Source: a virus. Taken from it: a DNA stretch of 40,741 nucleotides. Below are positions 31,145 through 38,543 of this stretch, piece by piece; the first letter of the stretch is position 1, and the number at the start of each line of letters is the position of its first letter. The DNA lies in the IMG/VR virus record IMGVR_UViG_3300023257_001087, positions 1 to 40,741 of that record; one strand, given 5' to 3'. A program made the translations under genes and the position numbers. The notes below the pieces were generated by a model. The model had not been told where the DNA came from. It saw nothing but the letters and a program-made list of their open reading frames with translations, and did no database searches.

Positions 31145-31504
31145 TTACTGTTCCACGATTGCCAGGCCACCAGGATTTACAGGAGCAACCGTGTCTGCTA
31201 AAAAATGGACTTCACCCGAAAAATCGCTTTCATTGCCGGAGGTATCATAAGCCGTTAGAACCAAATAAGAGCCCGTGGCGATAGAGTCTAAGTTATACTC
31301 GGTCACATTGCCACAATCAACGCTATTGGCATCAGCATAACTACCACTAGAAGCACTGTAATAAAGCATATAACCAGCCAAATCAGATTCAGTATTGGCA
31401 TCCCATGCAGCCTTCCATTGTTTCGTCCCCGGAAGTGCGATACACAAAGACACGACTAAAAAGATTCCTGCCATTGTTAAGATTAACGATTTGATTTTCT
31501 TCAT
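31145..31504 (-). CDS. secreted fibronectin type III-like protein, 119 aa
   Basis: A GGAGA site precedes the ATG. The N-terminus MKKIKSLILTMAGIFLVVSL followed by CIALPG is a signal peptide; a cysteine at residue 21 could allow lipidation, although the lipobox is imperfect. The mature part is a single FN3 domain: WKAAWDANTESDLAGYMLYY, GNVTEYNLDSIATGSYLVLT and AYDTSGNESDFSG, with the W, L-x-GY-x-x-YY and Y-x-L landmarks. Exported FN3 domains bind carbohydrates or proteins at surfaces. It is the first gene of the signal-peptide block. Confidence 0.78.
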   Translation of the reverse strand: MKKIKSLILTMAGIFLVVSLCIALPGTKQWKAAWDANTESDLAGYMLYYSASSGSYADANSVDCGNVTEYNLDSIATGSYLVLTAYDTSGNESDFSGEVHFLADTVAPVNPGGLAIVEQ

Positions 31505-31571
31505 AATGCTTCTCCTTTTAATAAGTTTGTAAAAAGGGTTTTAAATACTCTCAATTTTTCGGCAGGGGGTT

Positions 31572-31696
31572 CCTGACTGGTTACCAGGCTATGAACATTA
31601 CTGCCATAGGTGATGAATGTAGCCTCATCTGCTTGTCCCTACCTATGCAGCACACTCGAAGTTACAACGCCCAAGGCGAACACGCTTTGCACTGCA
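31572..31696 (-). promoter_or_regulatory. structured 5' leader candidate before the FN3 gene
   Basis: The gap contains an interlocked fold. GGCTA (31587-31591) and CATT (31596-31599) pair with AATG (31616-31619) and TAGCC (31620-31624). Inside that loop CATAGG (31605-31610) pairs with CCTATG (31642-31647) outside it. CGCC/GGCG (31668-31678) and CTGG/CCAG (31577-31587) form extra hairpins. It lies after a terminator and before a gene with a ribosome binding site, the place of an attenuator or riboswitch. I match it to no known class. Confidence 0.4.
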
Positions 31697-31736
31697 ATAA
31701 AAAACACCTGATTAACAGTTGTGTTAACTTGGTGTT
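31697..31736 (-). terminator. rho-independent terminator after MuF-like gene
   Basis: AACACC (31703-31708) and GGTGTT (31731-31736) close a hairpin whose interior also pairs (GTTAAC with GTTAAT on the minus strand). The minus-strand tail reads TTTTATT. It ends the head-gene transcript 24 nt after the stop. Confidence 0.88.
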
Positions 31737-31759
31737 CTAAGAAGCGGCACCCGAATGCC

Positions 31760-32725
31760 TCAGTTACCGTCTATATTTTTGGCTACAAATTTGTTTTGTG
31801 GCTTTAACTTTAAGAAATTATTAGGCACATCTGAATCCTGAATAAATTTTCTGTCTTTCTTGCTGTAGAGAATTCTCTTGTTTCCATTCATGGCTTCTTT
31901 CTCTTCATCGTCTAGCCATTCTTTTTTAATTGCGTAGAATTTATGACGACAACCGTAGTGCAACCCCTCGCTGAAGGTACGGAGATTTATTTTTAGCCAT
32001 TCCCTCCTAGACAAAATTCTACCATTATGTCTTAGACAAATTTTTTCACATCTCGAATCCATAGGCCCCGCCATTCTAAAATGCTTCTCATTCCTGTCTT
32101 TAATTGCATTGGTCTCACGGCTAATCCTGATTAACTCATTTCTGGCCTGCCCGCCCGCCCTTGTCTTCCGGGTCATTGTCGTCGTCGGCAAAAGACCATC
32201 ATCGTCCATTAATTTCTTGACAAGATCGGCCTTAGTACCAATCCCGGCTATGATGTGTTCGGTAATGGTCTTACTCACAAACTGTTTGTAACTATCACCG
32301 GCCTGGATTAATGAACCTTTCCAGCTTTGAAGCGCAACTCTGATTTGTGTCTTATCTAAATCGGCAAACGTATCAAGTGATATCCCATTCACTAATTTAA
32401 ACTCATTCATTCTCTTAATGGAATCACTGACTATATCGGGATAATATTTGGTTGCCCAATCAACGCCGGCATTTGTAATGTGTTCATTGTGTAGTCTTAA
32501 GACATTTGAGAGTGTGGCCTCGGTTCTGGCAATGTCTAGCTGAATATCGATTTCGGTGGGGTTCATTGCCAGACGCTTGGTGAGCCTTCTGAGCTCGGTT
32601 TCTATTCTACGTTCAGCATTACTACAAATTCGGAGGAAGTCTTTTTCTGCAGGTGCGACAATCTTTTCCAGTGCTTCTTCGTGAGCACCGGCCATTTGTT
32701 CCATTATTTTAAGTATTGAGGACAT
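31760..32725 (-). CDS. MuF-like head morphogenesis protein, 321 aa
   Basis: The first 200 residues are helical. The C-terminal MuF/SPP1-gp7 domain is clear: RNELIRISRETNAIKDRNEK, then FRMAGPMDSRCEKICLRHNG with the paired cysteines, and FSEGLHYGCRHKFYAIKKEW, the terminal C-R-H motif. The family is packaged in small copy number beside the portal and helps head assembly or DNA delivery. It lies four genes downstream of the portal gene, as in SPP1-like and Mu-like gene orders. Confidence 0.88.
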   Translation of the reverse strand: MSSILKIMEQMAGAHEEALEKIVAPAEKDFLRICSNAERRIETELRRLTKRLAMNPTEIDIQLDIARTEATLSNVLRLHNEHITNAGVDWATKYYPDIVSDSIKRMNEFKLVNGISLDTFADLDKTQIRVALQSWKGSLIQAGDSYKQFVSKTITEHIIAGIGTKADLVKKLMDDDGLLPTTTMTRKTRAGGQARNELIRISRETNAIKDRNEKHFRMAGPMDSRCEKICLRHNGRILSRREWLKINLRTFSEGLHYGCRHKFYAIKKEWLDDEEKEAMNGNKRILYSKKDRKFIQDSDVPNNFLKLKPQNKFVAKNIDGN

Positions 32726-32735
32726 TATCTAAGTT

Positions 32736-32993
32736 CTAACCAAGCTCCTTTTTCTCTAAACCCCAATCGATCATAGAAACCTTGTCTCCCTTTCTCTCGT
32801 AAATGGGTACGGCACAGGGAATGGTTTTTTCTTTGTCTAGCACGGGGAAGTCGGGGTGTTCTACTACAAAAGCAATACAAGTTGGATCGCCCTTATGAAA
32901 TCCACAGCTTATTATTTTTGTATTTGGGGGGAATTTCAATACCTCCAAAATAAGTTGATTGCTAAATATTAAACGTGCAACTTTATCGCTCAT
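32736..32993 (-). CDS. hypothetical protein, 85 aa
   Basis: A compact beta-rich protein: KVARLIFSNQLILEVLKFPP, NTKIISCGFHKGDPTCIAFV and VEHPDFPVLDKEKTIPCAVP, ending in a short acidic/basic tail. The three cysteines are too spread for an obvious metal site. It overlaps the upstream gene by 4 nt and precedes the MuF-like gene. Similar small proteins next to portal genes are common, but I cannot name the family. Confidence 0.55.
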   Translation of the reverse strand: MSDKVARLIFSNQLILEVLKFPPNTKIISCGFHKGDPTCIAFVVEHPDFPVLDKEKTIPCAVPIYERKGDKVSMIDWGLEKKELG

Positions 32994-33193
32994 TTTACAT
33001 CCTCCTGGGGAATGGAATTATTGATATTCCAATCAAATCCCGAAACAAAACATAGGCGGTATTTGTCTTCTTTTATTGAGCGTGTGTTTTTATCTGATTC
33101 CCCACAACAAATAAATGTGTCTTCCCCGCACGTAGCATTTGATATGGGATCACAGTCCTTTAGTTTGCGAAGGCAAGTAGTGCTGCAAATCAT
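32990..33193 (-). CDS. Cys-rich hypothetical protein, 67 aa
   Basis: The protein MICSTTCLRKLKDCDPISNA continues TCGEDTFICCGESDKNTRS, giving seven cysteines in the first 30 residues, then one in DKYRLCFVSGFDW. It may bind zinc or form disulfides. It overlaps neighbours on both sides by 4 nt. No family is recognised. Confidence 0.55.
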   Translation of the reverse strand: MICSTTCLRKLKDCDPISNATCGEDTFICCGESDKNTRSIKEDKYRLCFVSGFDWNINNSIPQEDVK

Positions 33194-33315
33194 TGGGCTT
33201 TACTTCCAGTGCTTTCACCGTAAACTATAACAAAATCATATTCGGGAATAGCTTTACCCTCTGGCACAACAGGAAATTTCTCAATGTCTATTATGTCTTC
33301 ACGCTTGTCTTTCAT
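33190..33315 (-). CDS. small hypothetical protein, 41 aa
   Basis: The ATG follows GGAG, and the stop overlaps the next ATG (ATGA). The sequence MKDKREDIIDIEKFPVVPEG, then KAIPEYDFVIVYGESTGSKA looks like one strand-turn-strand unit. The overlap and good ribosome binding site support translation, but the function is unknown. Confidence 0.55.
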   Translation of the reverse strand: MKDKREDIIDIEKFPVVPEGKAIPEYDFVIVYGESTGSKAQ

Positions 33316-33349
33316 CGCTCCATCCTTCCATATTCCTAGTTCAGTAGGT

Positions 33350-33412
33350 GAATGGGCGCACTCAACCGAGGCTGCCCAGCTTTAAAACAATGTACCCATT
33401 CCAGTGACAGCC
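33350..33412 (-). promoter_or_regulatory. possible pseudoknotted leader, weaker example
   Basis: GAATGGG (33350-33356) pairs perfectly with CCCATTC (33395-33401). GGCTG (33370-33374), inside the loop, can pair with CAGCC (33408-33412) outside it. The element fills the 109-nt gap between a membrane protein gene and the 41-aa gene. The short second helix makes this less certain than the other two candidates. Confidence 0.3.
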
Positions 33413-33424
33413 CCGCCTTACCCA

Positions 33425-33700
33425 CTAAGGTCTCAGAATAAGTGTGTCCAGCTTTTTATCCATCTTACCCAGCCGATCCAATAACTCTATTCTGTCTCGA
33501 TCATAAATCTTTTCATCGAGCTTCTTTTCTGAAATGAAATCAATCTTGTCTTGTGTACCCTCGGCCAAGCTATTTATTCTTGCCCCTCTTCCCATATCCC
33601 CCCAATAGTTAAAGCCGACTATGCTTATGAATATCGATATTAGAAGGAGTATTAATTTCCAAGATAGTTTCTTATATCCATTTCCGTTTTCTCCCGCCAT
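33425..33700 (-). CDS. single-span membrane protein with coiled-coil tail, 91 aa
   Basis: KLILLLISIFISIVGFNYWG (about residues 15-34) is a membrane span with a short N-terminal segment. The remaining 55 residues are a charged helix (TQDKIDFISEKKLDEKIYDR, IELLDRLGKMDKKLDTL). This is the architecture of XhlA-type or inner-spanin-like lysis proteins. It shares one base with the portal gene and is followed by a structured gap. Confidence 0.6.
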   Translation of the reverse strand: MAGENGNGYKKLSWKLILLLISIFISIVGFNYWGDMGRGARINSLAEGTQDKIDFISEKKLDEKIYDRDRIELLDRLGKMDKKLDTLILRP

Positions 33701-35181
33701 TAACCCACCCGCTTTTTCTTCTTCTTTTTAGTTGTTATGTCTTTCTGGTCTTCTAGGTCTTCAACCTTTTTATCGAGCGCGTCATTTTCGTTGTCTGAAA
33801 GACTTGTTCTCACACTCATTATTTCCCTGCTATCCAACTCATTTTTCTTTAGTTTTTCAAGTGCCTCATCCTCTGTCAGGTCGGGGTCTTTCCTCATCAT
33901 GATTTCAACCGGTGAGGTTACGGCCAGTTCAAGCTCAAATTTATCGATCTTGATTTGTTCTTCGGCACTCTTAGGCGCTGACCCTTCATCATAATTGACG
34001 GTGAATGAGTAGTCTTTTAACGCATCTTTCTTCCCATGATTCAAAAGGTAAACTAGAAGAGACATTTCGACCAGCTCTTCTTCACTAACCCTGAAGCTCG
34101 ATCTTTTTTTATTTAAAAATCCGACAAGTGGGTACCATTGAACAATCAATGAGATCCCGGAAGCGGTGGTCTCGGAGGGAGCCAGTGTAACTTTGGGTAC
34201 ATGGGAAGTTGTGTAGAGATTGTTGATCAAAAAATCTACTACCTTCATTAACCCTTCAATGGCTGCATCGGGATTGATAAACTTTACGTCTCCGCCAGGA
34301 GGCGCGCAAAGAACCCTGCCAACACCTGCCTTTAATTGCGATGTGTTTATCATCTCACCCTTGGGATTAAGCGGATTTCCCTGTTTATCAAACTCCTTAA
34401 CGGTGAGCACCATTTGACCAAAGCTTTGATATTGGCAAACATATCTAAGATCAGACAATACAGTGTTGATATTATAGTTTTGTTCAACCACATCATAGAT
34501 GGGTGGATTCATGAAGTATGCTTTTGAACGCTGATCACCAAAGAAAAACACAAAGGGTAGTACGCCGTAATCATGCTCTCCTTCTTGGCCAGCTACCGGT
34601 ACGCCATCTTCGTATTCCTTCCATCCCCTTTTATCCCATACCTGTTCAAACGCAACGACCTTTATCGATTTGTCCACCTTCATATATTCTTTATCCCACT
34701 TAAAACAGATGGCCTCAAGCTCACCCGTTTCTTCCGAGATATAAGGAAAAGTATGTTGTGCTGAATAAGGGATGTATGAGATTTCGTCTTTTTCTTTATC
34801 ATAAAAAACGCGAACACAGCAAAACGGTGATAACTCACACCGTAAGTCTATTTCCTGAAAGGCATGTTGTTTTCCAGTCCATACCTTTTTTTCCATGATT
34901 TTCTTGTATTCATCGGCCTCTGCAATGTTCCTGGTTGCAGCTCCCTCGTAAATACTTGCTCTCTTATCTGCAATGGGCTGTGTAAAATTAATCCATAGCT
35001 TTGCTCTTTTGTTATAGGCATCATCGGTTTCATCGCCTATTTTGGGCAGATATGACTCCTGTTCTCCCAAATAAAAATCATTACATTTTATGGTATTGGT
35101 AACATATGCCTTGGTTCCACAAGCCTCTGCAATTAACCTGGCGTACTCCATGCTGCCAAGATTTTTATCTTCAAACTCCAA
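33700..35181 (-). CDS. portal protein, SPP1 gp6-like
   Basis: The 493-residue protein shows portal landmarks: an N-terminal helical region with YLGEQESYLPKIGDETDDAY, strands ICFKWDKEYMKVDKSIKVVA, the long-helix region INTVLSDLRYVCQYQSFGQM, and GLMKVVDFLINNLYTTSHVP with the following SGISLIVQWYPLVGFLNKKR. The Lys-rich tail is disordered. The portal is the dodecameric ring through which DNA is packaged. The frame opens with a TTG at 35181; an ATG at 35151 is the alternative. It lies 15 nt after the large terminase gene. Confidence 0.85.
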   Translation of the reverse strand: MEFEDKNLGSMEYARLIAEACGTKAYVTNTIKCNDFYLGEQESYLPKIGDETDDAYNKRAKLWINFTQPIADKRASIYEGAATRNIAEADEYKKIMEKKVWTGKQHAFQEIDLRCELSPFCCVRVFYDKEKDEISYIPYSAQHTFPYISEETGELEAICFKWDKEYMKVDKSIKVVAFEQVWDKRGWKEYEDGVPVAGQEGEHDYGVLPFVFFFGDQRSKAYFMNPPIYDVVEQNYNINTVLSDLRYVCQYQSFGQMVLTVKEFDKQGNPLNPKGEMINTSQLKAGVGRVLCAPPGGDVKFINPDAAIEGLMKVVDFLINNLYTTSHVPKVTLAPSETTASGISLIVQWYPLVGFLNKKRSSFRVSEEELVEMSLLVYLLNHGKKDALKDYSFTVNYDEGSAPKSAEEQIKIDKFELELAVTSPVEIMMRKDPDLTEDEALEKLKKNELDSREIMSVRTSLSDNENDALDKKVEDLEDQKDITTKKKKKKRVG

Positions 35182-35196
35182 TTCTACTCACACTCC

Positions 35197-36537
35197 CTAC
35201 CAATAAGAATCAGAGGTCCACCCCTGTCTGCGGACCGGCCTCTCAATTGGCATAATTTTATGAATCGCATAACCCGCTGCCTCGCTGGCGTGGGTTAGTC
35301 CTTGTTTTTCTTCTCGCCTCTTATCTATGATTCCGTTTTTCGTAAGCCTCACAAATTTTAAATCCTTGATTAGCCACTTACATTTATCGGGATTAATTTT
35401 TACTCTTGTACCCTTTTCCCTGTTTTGCAGTGCTGAATTAACAGAATTTATCCTGTCTTTTATCGGTGGGGGCCCTTTGGGAACAAACCCCTCATAGGGA
35501 ACACCACGATTTGACAAAACATCATCAATTATTATGTAATCGGATTCACCTACCGTCGACCGGTAAGCACCTGATGCATCACCGAAAATGTTTACCTGTA
35601 TTTTAGTATTCAGCTTTTTTATTTTTTCATAATACCAGCCACAGAAAATGTTTGCCGCTGCCTCAGTCTTTGCGTTATCGGGAATCACTATTTCATCTAT
35701 GAATTCGACATAATCTTTTTTGTACTGGAATATTTCCCAGATCATGGGCTGGACATTAAAATCACAGGTAAGTCCTAAGTTAAGGTGGGGGTCAAACTCT
35801 GTATTGGCTAAGTTGTGTTCTCCAAAGGAATGATAAACACGCCCATGTCGCATATCAATGAATTGACCGAGTATGTAAGCCTTCTGTGTCTCTTCATCGT
35901 AAGTGTCGAAAAGGTCTCTTATGTATTCATCATCATTGTTGGGATTGTCCCTGCTATCAATGTGGAACCGGTTGTAAAGACCCTTTCTTTTGTCGTCCTC
36001 ACACTTAGTTACAAATTCCTCATAGATATAATCATCAATTCCTTCGGGTGTCGTTCCCAAAAATCCTTTAAAATATTGAGCCTTAACTACACCATGTCTG
36101 AGCCTGGACTTGCAATCTTTCCATGCCTCTCTGTCAACCATAGCCGCTTCGTCTATGCCGAAAAAACTTAGACTGGGGCCTCGTAAAGACTTGGGTCTAT
36201 CTGCCGATCTAAAAGTGATGTGATTGTGATAATGACTGCTATTGAAAAGGGTAATGACAATATCGGGGCTTTTGATTAACTTGTAATCGATTTCCTCTTT
36301 TACTAAGATTCCCTCGAAGACATTGAGAAGGGGGTCGCGGATCATCTTATAGGTGGGTGCAACCATCATCCCCGGAGCACCGGTGTTTTCAATCGCACAT
36401 TTTATTCCTAATTCACAAAGATCATGGGTTTTGCCAGATCCAAACCCTCCTATTAATGCCAGGTATTTTTCCGGGGCAAGTAAAAACTTCTCCGCCTCTT
36501 CGGATAGCTTTATCTTCATCTTTCTTTTTTCTGCCAT
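35197..36537 (-). CDS. terL: terminase large subunit
   Basis: The ATPase Walker A motif GGFGSGKT lies at residues 30-37 after YLALIG. Walker B is SLSFFGIDEA with D129 and E130. The C-terminal RNase H-like nuclease shows LTCDFNVQPMIWEIF (first acidic residue) and VNIFGDASGAYRS (second). At 446 residues it is the usual size for a Terminase_3/6 enzyme. It cuts concatemeric DNA and drives packaging through the portal encoded just downstream. The TerS-like gene is 1.5 kb upstream, unusually separated by lysis-type genes and a tRNA. Confidence 0.93.
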   Translation of the reverse strand: MAEKRKMKIKLSEEAEKFLLAPEKYLALIGGFGSGKTHDLCELGIKCAIENTGAPGMMVAPTYKMIRDPLLNVFEGILVKEEIDYKLIKSPDIVITLFNSSHYHNHITFRSADRPKSLRGPSLSFFGIDEAAMVDREAWKDCKSRLRHGVVKAQYFKGFLGTTPEGIDDYIYEEFVTKCEDDKRKGLYNRFHIDSRDNPNNDDEYIRDLFDTYDEETQKAYILGQFIDMRHGRVYHSFGEHNLANTEFDPHLNLGLTCDFNVQPMIWEIFQYKKDYVEFIDEIVIPDNAKTEAAANIFCGWYYEKIKKLNTKIQVNIFGDASGAYRSTVGESDYIIIDDVLSNRGVPYEGFVPKGPPPIKDRINSVNSALQNREKGTRVKINPDKCKWLIKDLKFVRLTKNGIIDKRREEKQGLTHASEAAGYAIHKIMPIERPVRRQGWTSDSYW

Positions 36538-36557
36538 TGCTAAACATCCGCCCTATC

Positions 36558-36881
36558 CTATGTCCAGGGGCTTTTTAGTTTCTGCCGAAACCAAATATAA
36601 AGTGCAACGAGTAGGTTTAGGGGGATCGGGTAGCAAGCACTGCTAACTATCCAATCATTCCTAAAGTCTGGGAATCTATCTCCTTCACCCTTACAACAAT
36701 CCCCACCCAAAACATATGAAAGGGGAGTATTCTTGGGGTGATCGGTGGTTTCTACGGGGTAAGCAATACCATAATAATCCGGTACATACTGGGTGGGATG
36801 ATGAATTATCATTTTAAAAGTGTTTGCCTTGGGAGCTTCTTTGACACGTGGGTTGGTGTAATAACAATGTAAAGTTCTCAT
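36558..36881 (-). CDS. hypothetical protein, 107 aa
   Basis: The ATG follows GAGAGG. The protein is His/Tyr/Pro-rich (MRTLHCYYTNPRVKEAPKAN, IIHHPTQYVPDYYGIAYPVE) with a short hydrophobic segment near the end (PIPLNLLVALYIWF) that could anchor it in a membrane with a basic C-terminus. It lies between the transglycosylase and large terminase genes. No family is recognised. Confidence 0.55.
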   Translation of the reverse strand: MRTLHCYYTNPRVKEAPKANTFKMIIHHPTQYVPDYYGIAYPVETTDHPKNTPLSYVLGGDCCKGEGDRFPDFRNDWIVSSACYPIPLNLLVALYIWFRQKLKSPWT

Positions 36882-36914
36882 TTTGTAACCTCTCGTTTTG
36901 GCATTTACAACTCA

Positions 36915-37376
36915 TTATATTGTTAGATACTTCCGATAAAACCTTTCAACTGCGGCTACATAAGCCAGCGTTTCTTTTGAATGATCTCCGGTTATTTCCT
37001 TTAAAAACTTTTTAGAATATTGCCATGTCTGCCATTTGCCAGCTTCAACACCAAGCGCTTCCCACAATTTATAAGAGGTCGGTAAGCCCTCGGCGTCTCT
37101 AGCACGTGCCAACATCTCATTAATATTGCCCCGCCCAGCATTGTATGCAGCCAGGGCAAACTTTAATCTTTCATGCTCGCTTGGTATTTCTGGATACTTA
37201 CCCCATAAAAACCATAGATATCTTACGCCGGCATCTATATTCCACTCTGCATCAGACCTTTCATCGTCGTCTACCAGGCCCATGTCTTTGGCTGTCCCTG
37301 GCATTAACTGCATCAATCCGAGTGCTCCGACCCTGCTTTCACCATATCGATCAAACCCGCTCTCCTGCTTGATCAC
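36915..37376 (-). CDS. lytic transglycosylase, SLT domain
   Basis: Signature motifs of family 1 lytic transglycosylases are present: IKQESGFDRYGESRVGALGL with the catalytic Glu5, LMQLMPGTA, and FALAAYNAGRGNI. The C-terminal YVAAVERFYRKYL is also typical. It would cleave peptidoglycan from within or as part of the virion. The GTG start overlaps the zinc-ribbon gene as GTGA, yet the usual helix before the catalytic Glu is encoded upstream of it in the same frame (KFDPLLIKSV). The expressed enzyme is therefore truncated at its N-terminus unless frameshifting or another start is used. No signal peptide. Confidence 0.85.
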   Translation of the reverse strand: MIKQESGFDRYGESRVGALGLMQLMPGTAKDMGLVDDDERSDAEWNIDAGVRYLWFLWGKYPEIPSEHERLKFALAAYNAGRGNINEMLARARDAEGLPTSYKLWEALGVEAGKWQTWQYSKKFLKEITGDHSKETLAYVAAVERFYRKYLTI

Positions 37377-37579
37377 GGACTTGATAAGAAGGGGATCAAA
37401 TTTCGTGTTCTTTTCTTAATTTTTCTAAACCAATGTAGTGGTTTTATTTTATCTACCTGAATATCCGTTCCCCTTATTTTCCCTTGGACACATCGGCTAC
37501 ATTCATATCCTCTATTGTTTGTATGCCCACAATATTCACAAGTCCAAGACCCCCCAATAACTTTTTTATGTTCCATCAC
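37373..37579 (-). CDS. small zinc-ribbon protein, 68 aa
   Basis: The protein begins MMEHKKVIGGSWTCEYCGHT, then NNRGYECSRCVQGK, giving a C-x2-C...C-x2-C zinc ribbon of RanBP2 or rubredoxin-like spacing. A basic tail (HWFRKIKKRTRNL) follows. It overlaps the membrane protein gene upstream by 4 nt and the transglycosylase gene downstream by 4 nt. It probably binds nucleic acid or a protein. Confidence 0.6.
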   Translation of the reverse strand: MMEHKKVIGGSWTCEYCGHTNNRGYECSRCVQGKIRGTDIQVDKIKPLHWFRKIKKRTRNLIPFLSSP

Positions 37580-37764
37580 AACCTCACAAATAACCCGTCA
37601 ATGAAACAGTTAATAACTACCATTGCCAATATCGCCCACACCACCGACAAACAACCTGAGTCTAGGACTATACCGAAATATCCCATCAATCCAAAAAATG
37701 CTAATATATACCCTATTAAAATTAGAATTACTCCCCATGGGGGTAGGTCGTTTATGTGCTTCAT
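37576..37764 (-). CDS. two-span small membrane protein, holin-like
   Basis: The 62-residue protein has two hydrophobic segments: WGVILILIGYILAFFGLMGY and GCLSVVWAILAMVVINCFID, separated by a short turn with an Asp, and a short charged end. Size, topology and closeness to the transglycosylase suit a class II holin, which would let the enzyme reach the cell wall. No sequence family is recognised, so this rests on architecture and context. Confidence 0.6.
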   Translation of the reverse strand: MKHINDLPPWGVILILIGYILAFFGLMGYFGIVLDSGCLSVVWAILAMVVINCFIDGLFVRL

Positions 37765-37780
37765 TTTTAAATACCCGCTT

Positions 37781-37864
37781 TGGTGGAGAGGGGAGGATTT
37801 GAACCTCCGAAGCTATTGCAACAGATTTACAGTCTGCCCCCTTTGGCCGCTCGGGAACCTCTCC
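37781..37864 (-). tRNA. tRNA-Tyr (anticodon GTA)
   Basis: Acceptor GGAGAGG/CCTCTCC, anticodon stem GCAGA/TCTGT around CTGTAAA (GTA), a long class II variable arm (TGCAATAGCTTC region), T arm GGAGG-TTCAAAT-CCTCC, discriminator A and encoded CCA. It lies three bases after the stop of the small membrane protein gene. Confidence 0.93.
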
Positions 37865-37867
37865 CTA

Positions 37868-38023
37868 TTACCCATCTTTACTTCCATCTATTGGGGGGGG
37901 GATTATTAAATCAACGGCAACCTTTACCCAAAATACAATAAAGGCACAAATACCGAAAATAGGTAAGCCGATCATGGCAATCCCCAAAAGTTGGATATAT
38001 ATTTCAAGAAGTGGTAACGCCAT
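37868..38023 (-). CDS. small single-span membrane protein, 51 aa
   Basis: The ATG directly follows the TerS-like gene stop (TAAATG). The protein MALPLLEIYIQLLGIAMIGL continues PIFGICAFIVFWVKVAVDLI, one long or two short hydrophobic spans, then a charged tail (PPPIDGSKDG). It could be a holin, pinholin or antiholin working with the holin-like gene at 37576. The function is unproven. Confidence 0.6.
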   Translation of the reverse strand: MALPLLEIYIQLLGIAMIGLPIFGICAFIVFWVKVAVDLIIPPPIDGSKDG

Positions 38024-38497
38024 TTATTTTTCCTTCTCCAATTTCCCCCGCACAAATCGCTCAATCTCCAGCTTGACGGGAAGTGGCTTGCCTTCCTTGC
38101 CAGTGATTTCTTGCCTTGGTACATACCCTCTCTTCTTGCCTTTTCTTTCCAAGTAATAAGTAATCGCCCATCTTTTACCTGCATTTATGGCCTTTACAAG
38201 TTTGGATTCCGCCACATCTAAAATTTTTTCTTCTACGTCTTCCAGTACCTCCTGTAGCCGCTCACTATTTTTAATCCTCTTCCAAACGGCCTGTCTTGTA
38301 ATACCTAGTATTTCTGCTACGGTAGTCATAAATCCATTCGAATACCTAATTGCTGCCTCCACTTGTGCTATGGAAGTATGAGCACCCTTATTTTGTAAAC
38401 TTTCGTCAACCTTTTTTTCTTCCCTTTTTCCCTTCTTTTTTTTCTTTACAACCTTTTTTACTACCTTTTTTGTTGCCTTCTTCCTTGGCCTAGCCAT
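38024..38497 (-). CDS. terminase small subunit-like protein
   Basis: The first 30 residues are extremely Lys/Arg-rich. Residues 58-75 (TTVAEILGITRQAVWKRI) form a helix-turn-helix of the terminase small subunit type. They are followed by the helical oligomerisation region (LQEVLEDVEEKILDVAESKL, NAGKRWAITYYLERKGKKRG), where W-x-[IV]-x-Y-x-L-[EK] is commonly seen in TerS-like proteins. The family recognises the packaging site on phage DNA and stimulates the large subunit. The gap to the large terminase gene is unusual. Confidence 0.82.
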   Translation of the reverse strand: MARPRKKATKKVVKKVVKKKKKGKREEKKVDESLQNKGAHTSIAQVEAAIRYSNGFMTTVAEILGITRQAVWKRIKNSERLQEVLEDVEEKILDVAESKLVKAINAGKRWAITYYLERKGKKRGYVPRQEITGKEGKPLPVKLEIERFVRGKLEKEK

Positions 38498-38543
38498 TTT
38501 AATCGTTGTCCTTTGTCTTGTGCTTATTATCTTGATGAATCGT

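Noticed and set aside
31572-31696. Possible cyclic-di-GMP-I riboswitch because of AGCCTGGTAACC on the minus strand
   Set aside because: The conserved GCAAA and GGxCGCAAAGCC segments are not present in the required order.
33421-33500. Possible tRNA because CCTTAGTGGGTAAGG looks like a D arm
   Set aside because: No matching acceptor, anticodon or T arm pairs around it, and part of it is the end of a coding frame.
37972-38184. Minus-strand 70-aa ORF overlapping the TerS-like gene
   Set aside because: It is an alternative frame inside two supported genes without a start signal.
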